From Candidatus Falkowiibacteriota bacterium (lineage in GTDB: Bacteria; Patescibacteriota; Patescibacteriia; Patescibacteriales; WJLG01): DNA of 9,155 bases. Within the stretch, counting starts at the first letter, position 1. Each line of letters starts with the position of its first letter. This document shows positions 1-7,800 of this stretch, one piece after another. A program made the position numbers and the translations under genes. The notes below the pieces were generated by a model. The model was not told where the DNA came from. It made no database searches and worked only from the letters and a program-made list of their open reading frames with translations. The DNA lies in assembly GCA_014728685.1 (NCBI GenBank), contig WJLG01000081.1:1-9155 (forward strand). Direction: 5' to 3'.

Positions 1-2
1 CT

Positions 3-269
3 TTGGAAGCGATGGCTAAGAGCTGTCCAGTGGTGAGTTCGGACCGATCAAGTATGCCCGAGATCTTAGGAAGCGCGGCTGTTTATTTCGATCCGGAAAA
101 CAGGCGCGATATGCTTGAAAAGATAGTGCGCGTAATTTCCGATGATGGCTTGAGAAAGAAACTCATTGCCAAGGGGCGCAAGCAGGCCAGGCTTTATGAC
201 TGGTGGGAAAGCGCCTTAAAGACTTTGAATATATATAAAAAGGTTTTATATAAGAATGACCGAAAATAA
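3..269 (+). CDS. Glycosyltransferase family 4, C-terminal fragment
   Basis: This is the 3' end of a gene that begins before the window; 88 codons are visible. It is the end of a GT-B fold, GT4-type glycosyltransferase, which transfers a sugar from a nucleotide-sugar donor to a growing glycan at the cytoplasmic face of the membrane. The visible part opens at LEAMAKSCPVVSS, where the E is the second glutamate of the family's E-x7-E donor-binding motif; the first lies outside the window. It continues with SMPEILGSAAVYFDP, the usual GT4 loop after that motif, and ends in the charged C-terminal helices typical of the family. The stop lies 14 bases inside the next gene, so the two are probably translationally coupled. 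Sugar and acceptor cannot be told from this fragment. The family call is firm. Confidence 0.88.
   Translation: MEAMAKSCPVVSSDRSSMPEILGSAAVYFDPENRRDMLEKIVRVISDDGLRKKLIAKGRKQARLYDWWESALKTLNIYKKVLYKNDRK
232..252 (+). repeat. Perfect 9-bp inverted repeat just before the DUF4012 start
   Basis: TATATAAAA (232-240) and TTTTATATA (244-252) are exact reverse complements around a three-base AGG loop. The right arm ends three bases before the ATG at 256. AGG is also the only Shine-Dalgarno-like triplet near this start, at a long 12-base spacing. The repeat lies inside the glycosyltransferase coding sequence. All nine pairs are A-T, so an RNA hairpin would be weak; there is no U-tract, and it is not a terminator. 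It may influence initiation of the downstream gene or be a chance product of AT-rich sequence. Confidence 0.5.
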
Positions 270-2883
270 TAAAGAAAAATATTCCGGTTTGGTGATCGAC
301 CTCAAAAGGATGCGCTCTGAGAATCAGCGCCCGCAACAGGTGGAGGCGGCATCAGCTGAAATAAGGAAGAGATCCTCAGCCTCGAAAAGACCGAGAGGCC
401 TTTTTGCGTTCAAGGAAAAGAAGAAAGATAAAGATATAAACTTCCTGGATTCAGATATACTTTCCAGTTTGGATGAGCTGAATCATATCGAAGATGAATT
501 GCGCCAAGATCTTGGCGGCGAATATTCTGCCAAGAGAAGCAATCCGGCGATAGAAGCTTTGAAACTCGTATTCCGATTGCCGTATCACTTTTTTTGGCTA
601 GTGCTTTTCTTGGTCCGATTCATCTGGTTTTTCTTTGTTCGGATCTTTAAGGTTGCAAGTTTTCGTAGAATATCAAAGCGGCCCAAGTTCGGACAGACCG
701 AGGGCTACGTTCCAAAAAAAACGTCTTCACCTTTTTCATTTATAAGGTCCGTATTCAGCAGGCAGGAAGATGATCATCTGATCCAAGAGAAACTTTTTGA
801 AGAGATAAAGAACAAGAATATATCACCGGCCAAGCAGGCTTTATCCTTTGCCGCTTTGGCTTTGGTACTGATCTTGCCTTTCAAGGCTTTGAGTTATTAT
901 CAGACCATCAAAGTCGATGATCTGGAGGGCAAGGTCATGGGTGCGGCCGAACAGGCTATTGGGGATCTAAAGGCGGCCGGCGGTGCTATTGGTGATAAAA
1001 AGATGGATGATGCCAGCGTTGGTTTTTCCCGCGCCGGCGATAGTTTTCGCCGAGCCAGGATGGAACTGGAAGCAGTCGATGATACGCTTTTGAGGCTGGC
1101 TCGTTTTATCCCCGATGATAAGGTCCGCTTGGCTTCGATAAGTAAGGAGATGCTGGCTTTGGGCGAACTATCATCGAGCATGGGTGCAAATTTGAGCCTG
1201 GCTTTTGATGGTTTTTTGGATAAGACTGAGGATGAGGAATTCACTGGTGTTGTAGATAACTTTTTGGAATATGAGAAAAAGGCACTTGATGATTCCAAAC
1301 AAATAAACAAGATATTAGCCAGTATAGACAGTAAGGCATTGCCTAAGGAATATCGAGAAATCTTTTCCTTTTTAGTAGAAAAATCCGCTGATCTGGAAAT
1401 GACCCTGGCTGAAATATATGCCCTGGTTGATAAAATGAGGGTCTTTTTGGGATTTGAAATGGATAAAAGATACCTGTTCGTTTTTCAAAATAATAACGAA
1501 GCCAGAGCCACTGGCGGCTTTATCGGCAGTTATGCCTTGGTTGATTTTTCAAAAGGCAAGATCAAGAAGATGGAAACACCGGCCGGTGGCAGCTATGATA
1601 CTGAAGGAGGCTTGATGACCTCGGTAGTGGCGCCCGAGCCTTTGCACTTGGTCGATCCGATGTGGCATTTTTGGGATGCCAATTGGTGGCCTGATTGGGA
1701 AAAGAGCGCCAAAAAGCTATCTTGGTTCTATGAAAAAAGCGGGGGACCGACCGTTGACGGTGTTATCGGCATCACCCCCAATGTCTTAGAAGATCTTTTG
1801 CGTATTACCGGTCCTATCGATATGACCGAAAGCAACGGCCTGATAATGAACGCGGATAATTTTTGGACTCAGATCAGAGAACAGATCGAGAAGGAAAAGA
1901 TCGAGGATGTCGGCCTTAAGAGTGAACTGGCCGAGAACAAGCCCAAGAAGATAATCGGAGAATTTTTCTCTAAGCTGATAGCTGAATTGCCCAAGCACCT
2001 GAACAAAGACTCAATGATCTCCTTTCTGTCCATGGCTGAAGACAACCTGGAGGAAAAACATATCATTTTCTACTTTAAAGATGAAAAATTGCAATCCGAA
2101 GTCGAGGATAGAGGCTGGGCGGGCAAGATCAAAGATACAAACAAGGATTATCTAATGGTAGTCAACACGAATATTGCCGGTGGCAAGAGCGACAAGCGCA
2201 TGCGCCAGGAAATAGAACATAATGTCGAGATAGATGAGGACGGAACGGTCGTTGATACACTTACGATAACTCGTACCCATACCGGTGTTAAAGACGAGCC
2301 GTTTTACGGAGTAAGGAATGTGAATTGGATGAGGATCTATGTACCATCGGGATCAAAACTCTTGGAAGCGGCCGGTTTCCGCGGTCCGGACCCGGTCTAT
2401 TTCGAAGATCCGGATACTTCTTGGGAAGAAGATCCGGACGTACTGGCCGAGGAAGAGTCTTTCTTCATAGATCGAGACAATCAGAACACTTATGTTTACG
2501 AAGAAAGCGGCAAAACCGTCTTTGCCAATTGGTCTATGATCGATCCGGGCACATCCAGAGAGATCTATCTTAAATACGAGCTGCCTTTCAAGCTGGAAAA
2601 GAAAGAGATCAAGACCGAAGATGAAGATAAGCTTGAGAAGATCATCGACAAGATCATGAAAGTCGAGAAGAAACCGCTCTATGCTTATTCCTTGTATGTT
2701 CAAAAACAGCCGGGTTCAAGGTTTGTAGATATTGATTCCAAGCTTGATGCGGCTGATGTGTTCGCGCCTGTCTGGGGATACCCCGAACAGGATCAAGGGT
2801 CTGGAAATTTGTTTTGGAATAATAAGGAATCATTGGATAGAGACAAATATTGGGCAGTGGTAATGGAAAGAGAAGATCAATAA
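256..2883 (+). CDS. DUF4012 membrane protein
   Basis: An 875-residue protein of the DUF4012 family, whose biochemical function is not established; members are often found near polysaccharide and glycosyltransferase genes. Residues 1-100 are charged. An aromatic hydrophobic stretch at about 108-130 carries two arginines, a strongly basic segment follows (132-170), and a clean transmembrane helix lies at about 194-209. Residues 220-400 are mostly helical and charged. The DUF4012 core starts near 406 with YLFVFQNNNEARATGGFIGS, followed by an unusually tryptophan-rich stretch (470-481, WHFWDANWWPDW) and VDGVIGITPNVLEDLL. A beta-rich C-terminal part contains an acidic EDPD repeat. There is not one cysteine. 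The ATG at 256 overlaps the glycosyltransferase by 14 bases; the next ATG in frame, at 310, would remove the overlap but has no better signal. A role in exporting or attaching surface glycan is inference from the neighbour. Confidence 0.88.
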   Translation: MTENNKEKYSGLVIDLKRMRSENQRPQQVEAASAEIRKRSSASKRPRGLFAFKEKKKDKDINFLDSDILSSLDELNHIEDELRQDLGGEYSAKRSNPAIEALKLVFRLPYHFFWLVLFLVRFIWFFFVRIFKVASFRRISKRPKFGQTEGYVPKKTSSPFSFIRSVFSRQEDDHLIQEKLFEEIKNKNISPAKQALSFAALALVLILPFKALSYYQTIKVDDLEGKVMGAAEQAIGDLKAAGGAIGDKKMDDASVGFSRAGDSFRRARMELEAVDDTLLRLARFIPDDKVRLASISKEMLALGELSSSMGANLSLAFDGFLDKTEDEEFTGVVDNFLEYEKKALDDSKQINKILASIDSKALPKEYREIFSFLVEKSADLEMTLAEIYALVDKMRVFLGFEMDKRYLFVFQNNNEARATGGFIGSYALVDFSKGKIKKMETPAGGSYDTEGGLMTSVVAPEPLHLVDPMWHFWDANWWPDWEKSAKKLSWFYEKSGGPTVDGVIGITPNVLEDLLRITGPIDMTESNGLIMNADNFWTQIREQIEKEKIEDVGLKSELAENKPKKIIGEFFSKLIAELPKHLNKDSMISFLSMAEDNLEEKHIIFYFKDEKLQSEVEDRGWAGKIKDTNKDYLMVVNTNIAGGKSDKRMRQEIEHNVEIDEDGTVVDTLTITRTHTGVKDEPFYGVRNVNWMRIYVPSGSKLLEAAGFRGPDPVYFEDPDTSWEEDPDVLAEEESFFIDRDNQNTYVYEESGKTVFANWSMIDPGTSREIYLKYELPFKLEKKEIKTEDEDKLEKIIDKIMKVEKKPLYAYSLYVQKQPGSRFVDIDSKLDAADVFAPVWGYPEQDQGSGNLFWNNKESLDRDKYWAVVMEREDQ

Positions 2884-2893
2884 TTTCAAATAT
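2881..2893 (+). promoter_or_regulatory. AT-rich start context TAATTT-N7-ATG
   Basis: TAATTT (2881-2886, beginning with the stop codon of the DUF4012 gene) is followed by CAAATAT and then the ATG. There is no Shine-Dalgarno sequence. The same arrangement precedes the starts at 4868 and 8221. It could be an AT-rich, unstructured ribosome entry signal or a -10-like element giving a leaderless transcript; no -35-like sequence is seen at the expected distance here. Confidence 0.4.
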
Positions 2894-4843
2894 ATGCCAA
2901 AGAAAAAAAACAAAAACAACGACGATTTCGAGGCTGATATTATTTTAAATAAAGAGAAAAGAGAGCGCCTGTTGGAAGAGGAAGGGGAGCGAGACGAAGA
3001 GATAGAAGAGGGTTTGTCTGAGATCTATCGTGATGAGTCGGGAGAATTGATAGATGTCGATAAGCTCAATATCAAAAAGAAAAGGGGAGTGATCTTTTGG
3101 TTTATGAATATTTTGATATTGGGCTTAATAGCTGTCGTTTTAGGTCTTGGTATTTATTATTATATCCAAAATAAGGGGACTGATTCCACTGCTGTCGATC
3201 TTTTTGCCGAATCTCAAGAAATGGTCAACGCCAACGAAGAATTTTTCTATAAATTGAAATATCGCAATCTTTCCGGCATAGCTTTGACTGATGTGTATAT
3301 TAAGGCAAATTATCCGGAAAATTTCATTTTTATCGAAAGCGATCCGGCTGCGAACGAATCCAATGATGTTTGGAAACTTGCGAGGATCGGTCCCAGGCAG
3401 TGGGGCGAGATCAAGATAAAAGGAAAGATAATCGGCAAGTCGCACGAAAGCAATATTTTATTAGCAGAGATGATCTATGTGCCTGAGAATTTTTCTTCTG
3501 AATTCAAAAAAGAAACTTCATTCCAGACCACTTTGAAGGACACCGGAGTATCGATCGATATCAACTATCCGACCAGCGCCCTGGTTGGAGAAGAAAATGA
3601 TATCCTGATGACCTTGGAGGCCATGGAGGACAATCATTTCAATGAATTTGAATTGGAAATAATAAAAGGCACCAATATCAGAATACTTGGATTGAAAGCT
3701 GAAGAAGGCGCGGAATTATCCCTTAAGGAAACCGAAGATGCCAATTGGATAATCTCCGAGCTTAAAGGAGAGCAAGAAGTGGAAATAGGCTTTAGAGCGC
3801 TGGAGAAAATAGATGATGAAGAAACGATCGGTTTCAAATTCAGTTATTTGGGCGAAGGAGGAGAAAAGATAGTTTTTCATGAAGAAGAGGTCGTGCTGGA
3901 GATAATGAAAAGCGATCTCAATTTGACCATGATAATGAACGGATCGCAAAACAGCGAGCCCGTGGATTTCAATGAAAAACTGAACTATACGATCGCTTAT
4001 GCCAATCGCGGAGAAGCAACTATGCGCGACGTGGTGATCATGGCCGCTTTGGAAAGCGATTTTCTTGATTGGACGACCCTGGATGACGAAAATAAGGGTC
4101 GGGAAAAAGGCAATACCATCACTTGGACCAAAGAAGAGGTCGCTGGCCTGGAAGAGATCGATGTGGGCGATGAGGGAGAGATAGATTTTTCTATAAATGT
4201 TTCTTCATTTCGAGAAAGCGATCTGGGAAGGGATTTCGTGATCAGAAGCTATGCCCAATACGATATTGGCGAGCTGGAGAAGCTGGGAGAGACATCAACC
4301 TCGTCAGGCGAAGAGTTTGCCGAAGACAATAGAAGCAATACCATTGTAAGCCCGATAAACAGCGACTTGTCCCTGGAAGAGAGCCTGCGCTATTTCAATG
4401 AAGATAATGTTCCGGTCGGCACCGGGCCCTTGCCGCCGCAAGTTGGAGAAGAGACAACTTTTAAGGTTTATTGGACCCTGAACAATAATCTGCATGAGCT
4501 TACTGATGTGCAGGTGGAAATGGAGCTGCCTGAATACATAAGCTGGGCCGAGAAGAATAGAACTTCGGTCGGCAGTGTGAGCTATGAAGAGGACGGACAC
4601 AAGATCGTCTGGCAGATAGGTCGTCTGCCGATCACTGTGTACAGATCCGATGCTGAATTCAGTTTGGCTTTCACGCCGAAAGAAAGCGATAAGAACAAGG
4701 TTGTGGTATTGACCACCGGGGCGGAGGTTGTGGCCAAAGATGCTGATACAGGAGATGATATCACCAGAAAGACTTTACCCAAGACCACTAAATTGGAAGA
4801 TGATGAGATCGCCAGTATGTCCAGCGACGGACGAGTGAGATAA
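2894..4843 (+). CDS. Single-pass membrane protein with four DUF11/Ig-like modules
   Basis: A 649-residue, very acidic, cysteine-free protein. Residues 1-60 are a charged, probably cytoplasmic tail. KKKR (61-64) precedes one transmembrane helix at about 66-91, so by the positive-inside rule the C-terminal 550 residues lie outside the cell. That part reads as four beta-sandwich modules: about 101-215, 215-335, 341-455 and 491-625. The third is the clearest DUF11 match: a strand with LNYTIAYANRG, then a GNTITWT strand. The first (FFYKLKYRNLSG) and fourth (FKVYWTLNNNLHELTDVQVEMELPE given in part as VYWTLNN and VEMELPE) show the same plan. Such modules act as structural stalks in bacterial surface proteins. 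It starts ten bases after the DUF4012 stop. It may be a stalk or scaffold for the secreted protein downstream; the exact partner is not known. Confidence 0.85.
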   Translation: MPKKKNKNNDDFEADIILNKEKRERLLEEEGERDEEIEEGLSEIYRDESGELIDVDKLNIKKKRGVIFWFMNILILGLIAVVLGLGIYYYIQNKGTDSTAVDLFAESQEMVNANEEFFYKLKYRNLSGIALTDVYIKANYPENFIFIESDPAANESNDVWKLARIGPRQWGEIKIKGKIIGKSHESNILLAEMIYVPENFSSEFKKETSFQTTLKDTGVSIDINYPTSALVGEENDILMTLEAMEDNHFNEFELEIIKGTNIRILGLKAEEGAELSLKETEDANWIISELKGEQEVEIGFRALEKIDDEETIGFKFSYLGEGGEKIVFHEEEVVLEIMKSDLNLTMIMNGSQNSEPVDFNEKLNYTIAYANRGEATMRDVVIMAALESDFLDWTTLDDENKGREKGNTITWTKEEVAGLEEIDVGDEGEIDFSINVSSFRESDLGRDFVIRSYAQYDIGELEKLGETSTSSGEEFAEDNRSNTIVSPINSDLSLEESLRYFNEDNVPVGTGPLPPQVGEETTFKVYWTLNNNLHELTDVQVEMELPEYISWAEKNRTSVGSVSYEEDGHKIVWQIGRLPITVYRSDAEFSLAFTPKESDKNKVVVLTTGAEVVAKDADTGDDITRKTLPKTTKLEDDEIASMSSDGRVR

Positions 4844-4854
4844 AATATTATTTC

Positions 4855-4867
4855 TAATATAAAATAT
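4855..4867 (+). promoter_or_regulatory. AT-rich start context TAATAT-N7-ATG
   Basis: The 24-base gap 4844-4867 is made almost wholly of A and T. TAATAT (4855-4860) is followed by AAAATAT and the ATG at 4868, with no Shine-Dalgarno sequence. TAATAT is also the right arm of a 6-bp AT-only inverted repeat (4845-4850 with 4855-4860, loop TTTC), which is too weak to call a terminator. The motif is shared with the starts at 2894 and 8221. Confidence 0.4.
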
Positions 4868-7800
4868 ATGAACAAAATCATGATCATAAAGATATTTTCT
4901 CTGGCTTGCCTGTTGGCGATATTCTTCCTTGCTTCCGGAGATGGAGCACCGGCGCTGGCACAAACTTCAGTGTCAGACGCGATTGCCATCAGGATAATCC
5001 CAAATCCGGAGCATTATAGCCCGGGAATGTGGTATCAAAAGCAGGGTTTTGCCGGAGATCTAGAATATTTGACGGTCGACGGGTATGAAGCCGTGCGCCA
5101 AGGCCAGACAGTCTATGTCAATGTGGCCAATGTGGTCGGGAGTAATGTATATACCAATATTTATTTGATCTCTTATACTGAGGAGTCAACTCCGGAAACA
5201 TCAAGGATATTCGATGAGATATTGGATCATTGGCGCTTCAATACCAATATGACCGAGACCGGTACTTGTTTTGATCAGGAAAATTCCGATGAGGTGTGTT
5301 TGGCTGACAGTGATTGTTCCGGAGGCGGCTTGTGTTCAAGTGAAAAAGCGGTCATAACCAGGGATATCAAAAGGCTGGGACATATAGTGAATATGCGCGA
5401 AGCCGTGAATAGCTATAAACAAACAAACGGTTTTTTCCCCAAATTGGAATCAGGTACTTATCTTCCCGGCCGGACTGTTTCTGTTTGGCCGAGCTGGAAA
5501 AGGGAATTTGCTTCAGCTTTGGGCATGGACTTGCCGACAGACCCGATAAATGATCTGGGAGTTTGCGATGTGTCCGATCCTGATAGATACAATGAAGAAA
5601 CATGCTGGGATGACCAGGCCAAGGAATTTGCCGACAGCGACCTGTCCGACGGCCTTGATCTGCCTGATCGAAGCAGCGCTTATATCTATGAGGTTAAGGA
5701 TAGCGGACAAAGTTATAATTTGTGTGCCTATATGGAATCCAGTAAGGTGGCCGGTCTGGCCGGCGATAGCGGCAGCTGCGGCCAGAGCATACGCGGAAAC
5801 AGCGCTCCCAGGATAGAATCAGGCACATTGTTGGGTTTTGCCAATTCGGCTTTTGCCGGCTATGTCAGCGCTTCTGACCCGGAAGGCGATCCTGTTATCC
5901 TGACTATAGGCGGTCTTGATGAAAGCCAATTCTCTTGGAAACAGATCCAGGGGGAAAATAAGGTCGAGATCACTTCCAATTCTCCTCGGGGCGGAACTTA
6001 TTCCTTTACCGTGACCGCAGTTGATGCTTATGGAGATACCAAATCTGAAGATTATCAGATCAATATCGAATCCGATGAATTCATAATTTATCCGGTGGCT
6101 GATCAGAATATCATCGTCGGTCGTGAATTCGGTTTTACTGTTTATGCCAACCATTCACAGGGACGTTATGACGGGATAAGTTTCTATTTTGTCGGAGACA
6201 GCAATCCTTTTGGCTGCGATTCAGAAGGCGTTATCGGAGATGGGCGCTATAAGTGCGAAGTTAAAGCCGTTATAAATGAACCCTTTACTTACAACATTTC
6301 GGTCTATGCCGAGAATTCTGCCGGAGAAATGTCGACCACTCAGAATTTCGAGGTCAAGACATACAATGATCCGCCGGTCATAGCTGAACCTTTGAATTGC
6401 GGTAATATGATCAGGGTGTCGTCGGGGGCTGATATAAAATATCTTCCGGATTGCCGAATAAACGCTACCGATCCCAATGGCCACCCTATTACCAGCTGGA
6501 CTTTGGAGGGTGCTCCGGCCGAAATGGGGATCAGAACGGAAAATGGCCAGGGAGTACTCTATGGATATTCTACGATTGCGCAGGATTTTGATATAAATAT
6601 CAGAGCTTTGGATGGCTTTGGGGCCGTGAGCGAGCCGGCCATTTTCAGTCTTTCTGTGAATGATTATTGCGGAGACGGCGTCAAACAAACTCCGAACCGC
6701 GAAGGTCGAGGAGGTCCAGGTGACGATGGATATGAGGACTGCGACGGCGAGGATGGAGTGCCAACGCCGCAAGAAAGCAGCTTTTCCAGACAATACGGCT
6801 GCAGCGAGGATTGCGTCACGCTGGATGCCGGCTATTGCGGAGATGAATTGGTTCAAGATGGAGAATATGCGAATTTTTTGAGCACTGACGGCGTGGAAGA
6901 GGTGACATTGGGCGATGGCCAGAGTGTTATTCAAGTAAAACATGATAAAAAAGATGATTATGGCGAGGATTGTGACGATGGCAATAGTCTGGACGGCGAC
7001 GGCTGTAATACCACTTCAAATAATTGCCAATTCACCTGCGGTGATGGTCGAGTGACCGAAGGCGAGGAATGTGATTTCGGTGCGGATAAGAATTGCTGTA
7101 CAGGCTGTTCTTGGACGACCGATACTGTCCAGGTTCCCGGCTTAGAAGTGGGAGGATCGCCGGCTGACGAATCTTTGTCTTCCGGAGAATCAATGACTTT
7201 GAGCGTGCCTGATTGCCGCGGGATAATAAGCGGAAGCTTTGATGCTACGCCCAGGCCTTATGGTGAGGGGGCGCCCGAAGAAATGGGATCAGCCATAGTG
7301 TTCATCACCGATATTTCGGGCAGTATGTTCGATCAGCAGGAAGATGAAGATGGAAATGTAATAGGCACCTATGAAATAACGCGAACCACGCTTAAGAAAA
7401 GCATTGAAAGGCTTTATAACGAAGCGCAAGAAAAAAATGCAAACATACATGTAGGCTCGTTTGCTACAGCTGACAACCGAACAATAAGAGAGATACCAAT
7501 AGGTAATCTGTTGGATAAATATGGAGGGTTTGACCAGCAAAATAAATTATTAAATAGTGTTAGCTCATATCAATGCCTGAATGATCCCGGATGGGATAGG
7601 CCTAATTTTGCAGCTTCGTATAAAAGAGCCAGGGAAATGTTGAGCGCTTATCCAGATGCGGCTACCGAAGAGAAATATATTATTATTTTAACCGATGGAT
7701 ACCCGCCCTATTCCGGTCATGAGGCAACGGTAGCTAAAGATAGTTACGGGATCAAAATATACACTATAGCTTTTCATTTTTGGGATCTTAATTGGGCAGA

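Noticed and set aside
900..1310. A 136-codon minus-strand frame rich in Ser, Ala and Leu
   Set aside because: It is antisense to the helical part of the DUF4012 protein, and its low-complexity make-up is what antisense of Lys/Glu/Asp codons yields.
2325..2573. An 82-codon plus-strand frame rich in Arg and Gly
   Set aside because: It is a shifted reading inside the DUF4012 gene; the true frame runs through with sensible protein.
4700..4843. LPXTG or similar sorting signals at the C-termini of the stalk and vWA proteins
   Set aside because: Neither protein ends in a hydrophobic helix with a basic tail; the stalk protein is held by its N-terminal helix and the vWA protein has no visible anchor.
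4845..4860. 6-bp inverted repeat (ATATTA / TAATAT) as a terminator
   Set aside because: All A-T pairs, a short stem and no T-tract; the next gene follows at once and shares the operon.
4901..4909. Possible lipobox at Cys14 of the vWA protein
   Set aside because: The context is SLAC within the middle of the hydrophobic core, without Leu at -3 and with only about ten residues before it; the APALA site at 27-31 is a far better cleavage site.
6221..6943. A 240-codon open frame on the minus strand
   Set aside because: It lies wholly inside the vWA gene, has no start signal or recognisable domain, and is explained by the codon pattern of the plus-strand gene, whose domains are clear.
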